A stretch of 64,000 nucleotides of DNA, taken from assembly GCF_016889425.1 (NCBI RefSeq), contig NZ_CP069513.1:310001-374000 (forward strand), given 5' to 3'. This document shows positions 42,736-51,726 of this stretch, one piece after another (the first letter of the stretch is position 1; every line of letters begins with the position of its first letter). A program made the position numbers and the translations under genes. This DNA is from Corynebacterium amycolatum (GTDB taxonomy: Bacteria; Actinomycetota; Actinomycetes; Mycobacteriales; Mycobacteriaceae). The notes under the pieces are model-generated. The model did not search any database and was not told the origin of the DNA. It saw only the letters and a program-made list of their open reading frames with translations.

Positions 42736-43047
42736 CTAATAACCGCCCTGAGCGTTCGACAAAATGTCCTTGATCTGTGGGCGGACATCCAACCAGTAAA
42801 TACCCGTGATGACTAGCCCGGCAATCAGCGGGATGCCCAGCATTGCCCAGCCCAGCCACGGCAGGAGCAGGAAGATAGCCGAACCGACCAGCATGCCGGC
42901 CCAGACGTTGCGGCTCTTGCGGTCTGCAGCGTCAAAGGCATCCGCGCGGGTGGTGATGACAAGCACCGCACCGATTAGCGCCAAGATGCCGATGACAAAC
43001 GGAATGGCGAACTGAAACAGGACGTCCACATAGACGGAAATCGCCAT
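42736..43047 (-). CDS. DUF2516-like small membrane protein
   Basis: The 103-residue protein has three hydrophobic segments (about 6-28, 48-63 and 67-86) and a conserved RADAFDAADRKSRNVW loop followed by YWLDVRPQIKDIL at the end. The layout matches the actinobacterial DUF2516 family, which lacks a known function. An in-frame GTG at 43092 with AAAGGAG upstream would add 15 residues and is an alternative start. Confidence 0.7.
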   Translation of the reverse strand: MAISVYVDVLFQFAIPFVIGILALIGAVLVITTRADAFDAADRKSRNVWAGMLVGSAIFLLLPWLGWAMLGIPLIAGLVITGIYWLDVRPQIKDILSNAQGGY

Positions 43048-43171
43048 TAGCGGCGAGTCCGCAAGACTGGGCAAAGATGGTAACAGGCGCACCGGGGGAA
43101 CAACTCCTTTAACAGGGATGCATTGCTTTTTACATGCTAACGCACACCGTCTGATGTGCTGGGTTGTGCTG

Positions 43172-44521
43172 CTAAATAGCCCCAAACACCAAGGTCGACA
43201 GGGTGTAAATGGCCAAACCGGCCAGCGATCCGACAACTGTGCCGTTAACGCGAATGAACTGCAGATCGCGACCGACCATCAGTTCAATCTTGTCGGAAGC
43301 TTCATCGGCATCCCAACGCTCGACGGTCTCGGAAATGATCGAGGTAATCTCGCCCGCGTAATTCTCAGCGATGAAGACGACAGCCGCTTCCAAACGGCGG
43401 TCCATTCGTTTGCGCAACTCAGGATCAGACTGGATCCGGTCGCCGTAGCGGGCGGCCGTTTCCGAGACCTTCCGACGGAGCAGGGAGTCCGGGTCGCGGG
43501 CAGCGTCGACAAGCTTTGCGGATGTTGATGCCCAAATCTTCGCCGGCGCCTGTGTGACGGCGGCGGACGAAAGAATGTCAGTCTTAATTTCTTCGACCTT
43601 GGCGATGGTCTTCTCGTCGTTCTGCAAGTCTATGGCGAGCTGCGTGAGGAAGCGGTGGAGTGCCAGGCGCGCGTCGTGCTTAGAGTCATGCTGCACCTGC
43701 CAGGTCCAATCAACCAACTCGCGATAGACCTTGTCGCCGATGAGATCGTTGACAAAGCTCGGCGCCCAGGATGGGGCGCGCTCTCCGACGAGGCGGTCGA
43801 TAAGATTCTGCGAGCCCAGCGACTTCCGGTGCAGCCACTCAGCCATCTGCTGGACGATGGGCTCGGTGCGCCCCTCTTCAATCAGCTGCTCGAGAACCTT
43901 ACCCGCTGGTGGCCCCCACTCCGGAGCTGCAACTTCGTCGATGACTGCTGACTTCAGCACTGCGGCGGCATCGTCGGGATTAATCGCCTCCAGCACATTT
44001 CCGGTGAACTTACCGACCTCTGCTGACACTTTGTCGGCGTTTCCCGGCGCTACCAGCCATTCGCCGATACGCTCAGGGAGCTCGGCCTTACGCACCTTGT
44101 CCACAATCAAAGCGGGGTTCAGGAAGTTGTCTCCGACGAACTGCGCCAGGGACTCACCGACCTGGTCCTTCTTACGGCGGACGATAGCGGTGTGTGGGAT
44201 AGGAATGCCGAGCGGGTGGCGGAACAGAGCTACGACCGCGAACCAGTCGGCGAGGGCACCGACCATGCCGGCCTCAGAAGCAGCGCGAACGTAGCCCACC
44301 CACGCGGGCACAACTTCGCCTGCGGATAAGTGTGAAGACTCAATACCGCGGCATGTGAAATACACAGCGGTTGCGATGACCAGCAGCATTGTAGCGAAAG
44401 CCTTGGCCTTACGCAGTTGCGCACGTTTTTCCGCTTCAACCTCAGGTGATGGCCCGGGAACTTCAAGACGGTCCGAGACCGTATCTACAGCTGCCGGGAG
44501 CTTAGCGGGGTTGTTATCCAT
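43172..44521 (-). CDS. DUF445 family membrane protein
   Basis: The 449-residue protein has two hydrophobic segments near the N-terminus (about 40-60 and 72-105), including GALADWFAVVALFRHPLGIPIPHTAIVRRKKDQ, the DUF445 hallmark. A long helical domain follows, and a last membrane segment closes the C-terminus (VNGTVVGSLAGLAIYTLS). The function is unknown. A TAATCT box six bases before the ATG suggests a leaderless message. Confidence 0.83.
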   Translation of the reverse strand: MDNNPAKLPAAVDTVSDRLEVPGPSPEVEAEKRAQLRKAKAFATMLLVIATAVYFTCRGIESSHLSAGEVVPAWVGYVRAASEAGMVGALADWFAVVALFRHPLGIPIPHTAIVRRKKDQVGESLAQFVGDNFLNPALIVDKVRKAELPERIGEWLVAPGNADKVSAEVGKFTGNVLEAINPDDAAAVLKSAVIDEVAAPEWGPPAGKVLEQLIEEGRTEPIVQQMAEWLHRKSLGSQNLIDRLVGERAPSWAPSFVNDLIGDKVYRELVDWTWQVQHDSKHDARLALHRFLTQLAIDLQNDEKTIAKVEEIKTDILSSAAVTQAPAKIWASTSAKLVDAARDPDSLLRRKVSETAARYGDRIQSDPELRKRMDRRLEAAVVFIAENYAGEITSIISETVERWDADEASDKIELMVGRDLQFIRVNGTVVGSLAGLAIYTLSTLVFGAI

Positions 44522-44527
44522 GTGTAT

Positions 44528-44533
44528 AGATTA
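44528..44533 (-). promoter_or_regulatory. Predicted -10 element of the DUF445 gene (leaderless)
   Basis: TAATCT on the minus strand ends six bases before the ATG; no Shine-Dalgarno is present. Confidence 0.4.
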
Positions 44534-44578
44534 GGCGCCGAAAACGCGAAAATGCCACCGCGCCGCAGTCCGCTGTTG

Positions 44579-44705
44579 GTGAGAGAGGTACTTCTCAGTA
44601 CTTCCTCACCCCAGCACACTGTGCACAGTGGCATCAACTGTGGAGGTGCTAGTTCAAAAGGCTAGCGTTGCATCCGCCTAGAGGCGAGCCCCTTTAAACT
44701 GGGGC
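44579..44705. repeat. Run of five hairpins downstream of the sdh operon
   Basis: Five small inverted repeats follow one another: GTGAG...CTCAC (44579-44609), the perfect 14-bp palindrome CACTGTGCACAGTG (44617-44630), GCTAG...CTAGC (44648-44666), CGCCT...AGGCG (44675-44686) and GCCCC...GGGGC (44688-44705). None has a long T run, so they look more like an mRNA 3'-end structure or processing region than one classical terminator. Confidence 0.6.
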
Positions 44706-44711
44706 AAGCCT

Positions 44712-45110
44712 TTAGTGGTGAGTGCCGAATTCCTTTCGGTAAGCCTTGTAGTCACGACGACCGATGGAGATGCAGGCCACACCCGCAATAACCATAACCA
44801 GTGCGACTACCAGGCCAGCCCACATGAACACGCTGCCGTCGAAGTTCCAACCACCGGTGTAGTCGGTGTAGTTGGCGGCATCCTTAGCCAGGAAACCATT
44901 GCTGTGAGAGGCAGCAGTCTGGTCGGCAAAAACGGTCGTTGCGAGACCGAAAATGAAGGTACCCCAAGCCGCCAGAGAGGCGAGAATGAGACCCATGCCA
45001 ATCCAGGTAATGCTCTTGTGAAGCGAGGAGTATTCGGCATTCATGCTCTGAGGCACGTAACCGTCGACGAAGTGCTCTTCGCCCTGGTAACGCTTGACTG
45101 CATTCGCCAT
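44712..45110 (-). CDS. Small membrane protein linked to succinate dehydrogenase (cg0448-like)
   Basis: The 132-residue protein has two membrane helices (about 34-58 and 92-114) joined by a 30-residue loop, and an N-terminal polar stretch. From memory, C. glutamicum carries a similar gene directly after sdhB. It begins 40 bases after the sdhB stop, with AAGGGAC before the ATG, and is probably in the sdh operon. No heme ligand or catalytic motif is evident, so a role as a small subunit or assembly factor is only a guess. Confidence 0.75.
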   Translation of the reverse strand: MANAVKRYQGEEHFVDGYVPQSMNAEYSSLHKSITWIGMGLILASLAAWGTFIFGLATTVFADQTAASHSNGFLAKDAANYTDYTGGWNFDGSVFMWAGLVVALVMVIAGVACISIGRRDYKAYRKEFGTHH

Positions 45111-45150
45111 AATCTATGTCCCTTCTGGAAAACTCTAATCGAGAAAGAGT

Positions 45151-45900
45151 CTAGTCGTCCTTACCGCGGAAGAACGAACGAGCTCGTTCCTTGGTGACGG
45201 CGGCAACCGCAGTCAGCGGGATACCTGCCGGGCAGACGTCAGCACATTCACCATAGAGGGAGCACGGACCGAAGGTGCCTTCGACCTCGTCAACCATCTT
45301 GCGGGCACGCTTGCCACGCTCTTCCTTACCCAGCGGGACCAGGGAAAGGTGAACCAGCTTTGCGCCGGTGAACAGGTGTGCAGCACCGTTCGGGCAAGCT
45401 GCGACACAAGCACCACAGCCGATGCAGGCTGCGTGGTCAAGTGCGAACTCAGCGGTCTCGTGGTTCAGGTGCAGAGTATCTGCATCCGGAGCGGTACCAG
45501 CGTTGATGGAGACGTAGCCACCCTGCTCGAGGACACGGTCCAGAGCGGAGCGGTCAACGACCATGTCCTTGATGACCGGGTATGCGGCGGAGCGCATCGG
45601 CTCGATCTTCAGGGTGTCACCATCGCTGAACTGGTGCAGGCGCTGCTGACAGGTCGGGGTGTTCTGGCCCGGGCCGTGCGGACGACCGTTGACGTTCAGA
45701 CCACAGGTACCACAGATACCCTCACGGCAGTCAGATGCGAACGCGAACGGCTCCTTGCCGGACTCGACGTACTTGGAGTTGACGTGGTCAAGCAGCTCCA
45801 GGATCGACATCTCTGCGACGGCGTCGTCAACGTCAACGGATTCAAAGTGTCCCTCGACGTTCGGACCTGCTTGGCGCCAGATTTCAAGGTGCAGTTTCAT
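45151..45900 (-). CDS. sdhB: Succinate dehydrogenase iron-sulfur subunit SdhB
   Basis: The 249-residue subunit carries electrons from SdhA flavin to the membrane. The [2Fe-2S] ligands are in SDCREGICGTCGLNV plus a later Cys. The [4Fe-4S] motif is CIGCGACVAACPNG and the [3Fe-4S] motif includes CSLYGECADVCPAG. The length equals the C. glutamicum subunit. The ATG overlaps the sdhA stop (TAATG), so translation is coupled. Confidence 0.97.
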   Translation of the reverse strand: MKLHLEIWRQAGPNVEGHFESVDVDDAVAEMSILELLDHVNSKYVESGKEPFAFASDCREGICGTCGLNVNGRPHGPGQNTPTCQQRLHQFSDGDTLKIEPMRSAAYPVIKDMVVDRSALDRVLEQGGYVSINAGTAPDADTLHLNHETAEFALDHAACIGCGACVAACPNGAAHLFTGAKLVHLSLVPLGKEERGKRARKMVDEVEGTFGPCSLYGECADVCPAGIPLTAVAAVTKERARSFFRGKDD

Positions 45901-47918
45901 TACTTGTAGTTCCTTGTCATGAGCGGGACGGCTTCGAAGGTGAGCGGCTCGGCGTGGCGAATGAATTCGTGACCGGACTGATCCCATGCAGGACCATTGT
46001 TGCCTCGCTCCCATGCGGAAACGAAGCACCAGTTAGCGTCATCGCGCTCTGCCTCGCCATCTTCGGAGATGTGGTCATCGCGGTAGTGAGCACCGCAGGA
46101 CTCATCGCGGTCGAGGGCGTCGACACACATGAGCTCACCGAGGTCGATGTAGTCAGCAACACGGTTAGCGTACTCGAGCTGCTGGTTCATCTCATTCGGC
46201 TCACCCGGGATGAACAGGTCAGACCAGAATGCCTTACGCAGTTCGCGGATCTCCTCGATACCACGAGCCAGGTCTTCCTTGTTACGGGCCACACCACAGT
46301 CGCGGTAGAGAATCTCACCGAGCTGGCGGTGGAAGTACTCAGCGCCGTGCTTACCCTGGATGCTCATCAGCTTGTCCAGGCGAGCCTGAGCGCGGTCCAG
46401 TGCTTCCTTGGCCTCCGGGGCATCCTCAGCCAGGCGGTCGGTACCGAGCAGCGGGCCAAGGTAGTTCGGAATGGTGAACGGCAGGGTGAACCAACCGTCG
46501 ACCGAACCGGACAGCAGGGAGTTTGCACCCAGGCGGTTTGCACCGTGGTAGGTCCAGGATGCCTCGCCACCGGTGAACAGACCCGGGATGGAGGTCATCT
46601 GGTTGAAGTCAGACCACAGACCACCCATGGTGAAGTGGCAGGTCGGAGCAATGCGCATCGGAACCTTGTACGGGTCCTCACCGATTGCCTCTTCGTACAT
46701 CTGAATCAGGTTCGAGTAGCGTTCCTTGATGACCGGCTGGCCCAGGCGCTCAATTGCGTCACGCAGATCCAGGTAGACGGAGTTCTTCAGCGGACCAACA
46801 CCGTAGCCGGCGTTAATCTGCTGAGAGTTGGCACGGGAAGCGACGTCACGCGGGACGAGGTTACCGAATGCCGGGTAGCGACGCTCCAGGAAGTAGTCGC
46901 GCTCGTCCTCCGGGATGTCGTTGGCCGGGCGCTCGTCGCCCTTCTTCTTCGGGGTCCAAATACGTGCGTCGTTACGCAGGGATTCGGACATCAGAATGGT
47001 CTTCGACTGCCAGTGCGCGTTGACCGGAAGACCGGTCGGGTGGAACTGGATGAAGGACGGGGATGCGAAGTAAGCACCCTGGTCGTATGCACGCATGATG
47101 GCCGAAGCGTTGGAGTTCTTGGCCAGCGTGGACATGTGGTAGACGTTGCCGTAACCGCCGGTAGCCAGAATAACTGCGTGAGCAGTGTGAACGGTCAGCT
47201 CACCATTGATGAGGTTACGCATGATGGCACCCTGGCAACGGCCGTCGGCGACGATGATGTCAACCAGCTCGTTGTGGGTGAAGATCTCGACGTTGCCGAG
47301 ACCAATCTGGCGCTGCAGAGCCGAGGTAGTCGACAGCTGCAGCTGCTGACCCGTCTGACCACGAGTGTAGTACGTACGGGAGACCTGCACACCACCGAAG
47401 GAACGGGTTGCCAGGGTACCGCCGTACTCGCGAGCGAACGGAGCACCAATTGCATTCAGGTGGTCGATGACGCGGACGGACTCGACAGCCAGACGCCAGC
47501 AGTCGTTCTCGCGGCAGCGGTAGTCGCCGCCCTTAACGGTGTCCTTGACGTGGCGGTAAGCGCCGTCGTTGTCGACCTTCTTACCGCGAGCGGAGTTGAC
47601 ACCACCCTGTGCAGCAATGGAGTGCGCACGGCGCGGAGCGTCGTGGTAGGTGAAAACCTGCACGTCGTAACCGAGCTCACCGAGGGCAGCAGCGGCAGCG
47701 CCACCAGCCAGGCCGGTACCGACGACCATGACGCGGAACTTACGACGGTTCAGCGGCGAAACCAGGTTGGCGTGATCCTTCTGGTACTGCCAGTGGTCCT
47801 TCATGGAGACCTTGTCACCCGGGGAGTTATCGGACAGAACCTTGCCGATCTTGACCCCGTCGACAACGCTTTCCGGCGCGCGGAAGTCCGCAGCGACGGT
47901 TGCTTCAGTGTTAGTCAT
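45900..47918 (-). CDS. sdhA: Succinate dehydrogenase flavoprotein subunit SdhA
   Basis: The 672-residue FAD subunit oxidises succinate to fumarate. The dinucleotide motif is VVGTGLAGGAAAAALGELGY, the FAD-attachment region HSIAAQGGVNSARG holds the conserved His, and RIAPTCHFTMGGLW is the substrate and FAD site. It is the longer Gram-positive (type B-like) form. GAGGAGG lies nine bases before the ATG, 19 bases after sdhC. Confidence 0.98.
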   Translation of the reverse strand: MTNTEATVAADFRAPESVVDGVKIGKVLSDNSPGDKVSMKDHWQYQKDHANLVSPLNRRKFRVMVVGTGLAGGAAAAALGELGYDVQVFTYHDAPRRAHSIAAQGGVNSARGKKVDNDGAYRHVKDTVKGGDYRCRENDCWRLAVESVRVIDHLNAIGAPFAREYGGTLATRSFGGVQVSRTYYTRGQTGQQLQLSTTSALQRQIGLGNVEIFTHNELVDIIVADGRCQGAIMRNLINGELTVHTAHAVILATGGYGNVYHMSTLAKNSNASAIMRAYDQGAYFASPSFIQFHPTGLPVNAHWQSKTILMSESLRNDARIWTPKKKGDERPANDIPEDERDYFLERRYPAFGNLVPRDVASRANSQQINAGYGVGPLKNSVYLDLRDAIERLGQPVIKERYSNLIQMYEEAIGEDPYKVPMRIAPTCHFTMGGLWSDFNQMTSIPGLFTGGEASWTYHGANRLGANSLLSGSVDGWFTLPFTIPNYLGPLLGTDRLAEDAPEAKEALDRAQARLDKLMSIQGKHGAEYFHRQLGEILYRDCGVARNKEDLARGIEEIRELRKAFWSDLFIPGEPNEMNQQLEYANRVADYIDLGELMCVDALDRDESCGAHYRDDHISEDGEAERDDANWCFVSAWERGNNGPAWDQSGHEFIRHAEPLTFEAVPLMTRNYK

Positions 47919-47937
47919 AGTAAATTTCCTCCTCGAC

Positions 47938-48678
47938 CTACGAGACCAGACCGGTCAGGACGGCGACTGGGATGAAGATGTTGCCGACAACAACCAGCAG
48001 CGGCAGCAGGCCGGACAGGAACAGCAGAACCTTGCGCCAGCGCTTACCGGTGATACCGAGGTCGGAAGTAGCAGTCCACAGACCGTGGGACAGGTGCAGC
48101 AGCAGAGCGAGCTGCGCAATGATGTACCAAACAACAACACCCGGACGCGAGAAGGACGCAATCACGTTCTGGTACGCCTCACCGTGCTCGAAAGAAGACG
48201 GAGCAACGCCAGCACCGATGGTCAGGTCCAGCAGGTGGAAGATGATGAAGGCCAGCAGCACGATGCCGGTGATCACCATCGAACGTGCAGTAAAGGTGTT
48301 CCAGCTGGACACCATGCCCTGACGGCGGAACTTGCCGCGGGACTGCTTAGCACGTGCAGCCAGGGTGAGGCCACCGAAAATGTGCAGGACAATAGCTACC
48401 AGCAGGACAATGCGGAAAATCCACAGAATGCCCTCGTTCGGAACTGCCGGAGCACCGACAGTGCGCAGGAAGGTCGCGTATGCGTTGAAATCTTCCGCGC
48501 CAGCGAAAATTTTCAGGTTACCCAGCATGTGGACAATAACGAAGAGGCCAAACAGCACGCCAGTGACGGCCATGGTCAGCTTCAGAGCCCATGAGGGGTA
48601 TTTAGGCTGCTCGCGCAGCGGTTCTACATTAATTTTGCCGTGCGCGATTGCGTCACGGTTTGAACTTTTAACAGTCAT
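47938..48678 (-). CDS. sdhC: Succinate dehydrogenase cytochrome b subunit SdhC
   Basis: The 246-residue membrane anchor has five helices (about 33-55, 90-108, 136-158, 181-203 and 218-243), with His residues in VIVHMLGNL, VLHIFGG, IIFHLLDL and LLLHLSHGLW that fit two heme b ligand pairs, as in type B enzymes. It connects succinate oxidation to menaquinone. GGAGG lies four bases before the ATG. It is the first gene of sdhCAB; the upstream gap contains G- and C-tracts. Confidence 0.95.
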   Translation of the reverse strand: MTVKSSNRDAIAHGKINVEPLREQPKYPSWALKLTMAVTGVLFGLFVIVHMLGNLKIFAGAEDFNAYATFLRTVGAPAVPNEGILWIFRIVLLVAIVLHIFGGLTLAARAKQSRGKFRRQGMVSSWNTFTARSMVITGIVLLAFIIFHLLDLTIGAGVAPSSFEHGEAYQNVIASFSRPGVVVWYIIAQLALLLHLSHGLWTATSDLGITGKRWRKVLLFLSGLLPLLVVVGNIFIPVAVLTGLVS

Positions 48679-49095
48679 GGCACCTCCAGTGTCATATTCA
48701 CTCTAAAGTCACACAGCGCCTGGTAAACATTTTTCCCCCTTTTGGGTGGGGATTTTCACAGGTTACCTAGGGCTTTTCTCCGCCTTTTCTCAGGTTATCG
48801 CATTTTAGCCACTTCTGATGTCGTCGCTGTATAAAACCCCTTCCCCACCATAAAAACGCCCCTACCCCGACTTTTGCCGATTTTTCACCCGCCCAAACCA
48901 GCTAATAACGCAACATAAATAGCACGAAAATAAAAAACCGCCCACTTTTCTCAGGTGGACGGTTTTAATACTCAATAATTATGTTGCGAAATTCTTTATT
49001 TTTACCCCTGCCGAATTCCCCAAAGAACCCAAACAGCCACCCCCAACAGGCAATCCCCCCCCCCATTGGCACCGTGCACAGCCGAAGCCGTCCGA
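48679..49095. other. Upstream region of sdhC and terminator region of the GH65 gene
   Basis: The 417-base gap has no credible gene. Near sdhC it holds C5 and G3-T-G4 tracts (48735-48751). In the middle is an A/T-rich stretch with a terminator hairpin (48934-48965), and near 49055-49064 a run of ten C. The sdhC promoter must lie in the first 250 bases, but no -35/-10 pair stood out. Confidence 0.5.
48934..48965 (-). terminator. Intrinsic terminator of the GH65-pgmB operon
   Basis: AAAACCGCCCAC (48934-48945) pairs, with one mismatch, with GTGGACGGTTTT (48954-48965) around an eight-base loop. On the minus strand TTTTTTATTTT follows directly. Confidence 0.75.
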
Positions 49096-51711
49096 CTAAT
49101 CCTCGCTCTGATCCGAGTTCGCCATCACCACGGTCAACGGCTCCGGACCAATGATCACCTCATGGCTCGCGACCATAATCGGTCCAACCTGGTGGTCGCC
49201 CTCCTCCAGGGCGACTTCCACCGTGCGGCCACGCACCGTCACCCGGATACGACAACCATGAATAGTGACTCGGTACGTCAGACCACTCCAGTCTTCAGGC
49301 AGACGCGGATCGATACTGTAGCGGCCATCGTGGTCACGGAAACCACCGAAGCCATAGACCAGGGACTGCCATACTCCACCGGCAGATGCGACGTGGACAC
49401 CATCGGCAGCGTTGCCATGCAGGTTCGCCAGGTCCACATAGAGTCCGCGTAGGAAGAAGTCCATTGCCTGCTCCTGCAAGCCCAACTCGGCCGCAACAAT
49501 GGACTGCACAACAGCGGACAGCGAGGAATCACCAGTGGTGAGCGGATCGTAATACATGTAGTCTGCGCGCTTTTGTTCCGTCGTAAAGCGATTTCCCATG
49601 AGGAAAAGCGCAAGGACGACGTCCGCCTGCTTAATGACTTGGTGACGGTAAATCGTCAGCGGGTGGTAATGCAGCAGCAGCGGGCGCAGCGGGCCAACCT
49701 CGGGGTCGTCGAGATTCCAGCGTTTGCGCAGCAGGAACTGGTCATCCTGAGGGTGAATGCCGAGCTTCTCATCGAACGGGATGTACATCGCCTCAGCGGC
49801 CTGCTCCCACTCTTCAACCTCTCGCTCGGTGAGATCGAAGCGGTTGGTCAGTTCGCGGTAGGCGGCGGGGCGATCGCGCTTCATCTGCTTGACGACGTCC
49901 GCCGCAACCCGCAGGTTATACTGCGCCATCACGTTGGTGTACAGGTTGTTGTTCACCACCGTGTTGTACTCATCTGGGCCGGTGACGCTGTGAATCTGGA
50001 ATTCGCGATGCTCGGCATCGAAGAATCCCAGCGACATCCAAAATCTGGCTGTGCCGAGCAGCAAGTCCGTGCCCTCCTTGAGCAGGAACTCCTCATCGCC
50101 GGAGGCATAGACGTACTTCATCATTGCGTACACGATGTCCGCATCGATGTGGTATTGCGCCGTGCCGGCCTCAAAGTAGGCTGAGGACTCCTGACCATTG
50201 ATAGTGCGCCACGGGAAGAGGGCACCGTCGTGCGCCAGTTCGTCGGCACGCGCCCACGCGGCTTCGAGCATGTCCCAGCGGAAGCGCATGGCATTGCGTG
50301 AGAATTGCGGCGACGTATAAGTAAGGAATGGGGTCACGTAGATTTCCGTGTCCCAGAAGTAGTGGCCTCCGTAGCCGGTGCCGGTCATTCCCTTGGCCGG
50401 CACACCTTGGAATTCGGCGCGGGCGGCGGCCTGGATAATCTGCCAAATGTTCCAGCGCACTGCCTGCTGAATCTCCGGCTGATTGTAAATAACCACGTCA
50501 GAGCGCTCCCAGAAGCGTTCGAGCCACTCCTCCTGGTTCTCCATCAGCCTCAGCATGCCGATGCGTCCGACGCGGTTCAGGGTGCGCTCACAGCGGAATG
50601 CCAGCTCTTCGGCACGCACCTTGCGGGATGAGTGGTACGCGACCAGCTTCTCCAGGCGGATGACAGTGCCGACCGGCGCATCCAGGTTGAACAGGGAGCT
50701 GGCCACATCCGGCTCGGTCGACTGCGAAACCTCTACGAACGGCTCCGTGCCGTCGGGAGTGCGGACAGTAAAGGTGTGGTCCATGGAAGTGGCCACGGTC
50801 ATACCGGAGTTTGCGCAGCGGTAGCCCAGCGTCGAGCGCTGCCCGTGCGCCGATTCCGACTGAAATGCTGGAATGAGCACGCGGTCTTCCAGCGCCTCGG
50901 CGCGACGGGGATCCAGTTCGGTGCCCTGCGCCTTGGCGGCATCGTGGTACTCGTCCTCGCCGTCCTGGCGGTTGAGGATCTGCGAGTTGATCATCACCGC
51001 AGCATCCGCATCCAGCAGCTCGACTTCCAGACTCATCGCGGCGACATGCTTTTCCTGGAAAGACACCATGCGCTCAGAGGTGACGCGAACGTGCTTGCCA
51101 CCCGGGGTGCGCCAAATGAACCGACGACGCAGCACCCCCTCACGGAAATCCAGGCTACGTTCGTAGTCGCTGACCTCAGCATTGCCGAGACGCAGGGGCT
51201 CATCGTCAATGTAGAGACGCATTGCCTTGGCGTCCGGAGCGTTGACAATCGTCTGCCCCTGGCGGGCTAGACCGTAGGCGTCCTCGGCGTGCCTAATCGG
51301 CCATGTCTCATGCAGACCGTTGATATAAGTGCCGTGTTCACTGGAGTCACGACCCTCCGGCGGATTGCCACGCATGCCGATGTACCCGTTCGACAGCGCA
51401 AACAGCGTCTCGCCCAAACCGAGCGGGAGGCCGTTCGGCTTCGTCTCAATCAGACGCCACTCATCGACCGGAGTGATGTCTCGGTCCATGAGTCCCTCGG
51501 CATTCACCAGGTGGTGGTGCTTATCCGCACGACCCGCCGGGAAGTTGCGACGCTGCTTACGACGAACTGGGGACACCGTCTCCTCCTGTTTTTCAGCCTC
51601 GGCGGTCTCCGCGTCGTGCCCCTGCCCCTGCGGAATCACACGCTCGGTCTCGTCGACTGCTGCCGTGGTCGAATCGTTGGCCATGATGCCTTCCGGTTTT
51701 CTCTCAGCCAT
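49096..51711 (-). CDS. Glycoside hydrolase family 65 protein (kojibiose/maltose/trehalose phosphorylase type)
   Basis: The 871-residue protein is a GH65 phosphorylase or hydrolase. The N-terminal 65 residues are charged and probably disordered. A beta-sandwich domain (about 70-370) and an alpha/alpha barrel (about 420-760) follow. The catalytic Glu is in HSVTGPDEYN, and GGHYFWDTEIY is the conserved barrel motif. It probably splits an alpha-glucosyl disaccharide with phosphate, giving beta-glucose 1-phosphate, which the next-encoded PgmB would isomerise. Which disaccharide cannot be told. An in-frame ATG at 51684 preceded by GGAAGG is an alternative start. Confidence 0.9.
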   Translation of the reverse strand: MAERKPEGIMANDSTTAAVDETERVIPQGQGHDAETAEAEKQEETVSPVRRKQRRNFPAGRADKHHHLVNAEGLMDRDITPVDEWRLIETKPNGLPLGLGETLFALSNGYIGMRGNPPEGRDSSEHGTYINGLHETWPIRHAEDAYGLARQGQTIVNAPDAKAMRLYIDDEPLRLGNAEVSDYERSLDFREGVLRRRFIWRTPGGKHVRVTSERMVSFQEKHVAAMSLEVELLDADAAVMINSQILNRQDGEDEYHDAAKAQGTELDPRRAEALEDRVLIPAFQSESAHGQRSTLGYRCANSGMTVATSMDHTFTVRTPDGTEPFVEVSQSTEPDVASSLFNLDAPVGTVIRLEKLVAYHSSRKVRAEELAFRCERTLNRVGRIGMLRLMENQEEWLERFWERSDVVIYNQPEIQQAVRWNIWQIIQAAARAEFQGVPAKGMTGTGYGGHYFWDTEIYVTPFLTYTSPQFSRNAMRFRWDMLEAAWARADELAHDGALFPWRTINGQESSAYFEAGTAQYHIDADIVYAMMKYVYASGDEEFLLKEGTDLLLGTARFWMSLGFFDAEHREFQIHSVTGPDEYNTVVNNNLYTNVMAQYNLRVAADVVKQMKRDRPAAYRELTNRFDLTEREVEEWEQAAEAMYIPFDEKLGIHPQDDQFLLRKRWNLDDPEVGPLRPLLLHYHPLTIYRHQVIKQADVVLALFLMGNRFTTEQKRADYMYYDPLTTGDSSLSAVVQSIVAAELGLQEQAMDFFLRGLYVDLANLHGNAADGVHVASAGGVWQSLVYGFGGFRDHDGRYSIDPRLPEDWSGLTYRVTIHGCRIRVTVRGRTVEVALEEGDHQVGPIMVASHEVIIGPEPLTVVMANSDQSED

Positions 51712-51726
51712 TTGTCACGAGCCAGC

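Noticed and set aside
44641..44710. tRNA-like fold near GTTCAAAAG
   Set aside because: The T-loop-like stretch has no matching acceptor, D or anticodon stems; the region is better explained as separate small hairpins.
48735..48755. RamA sites upstream of sdhC
   Set aside because: The G- and C-tracts here do not end in the bases required by the published RamA consensus, so they are not called.
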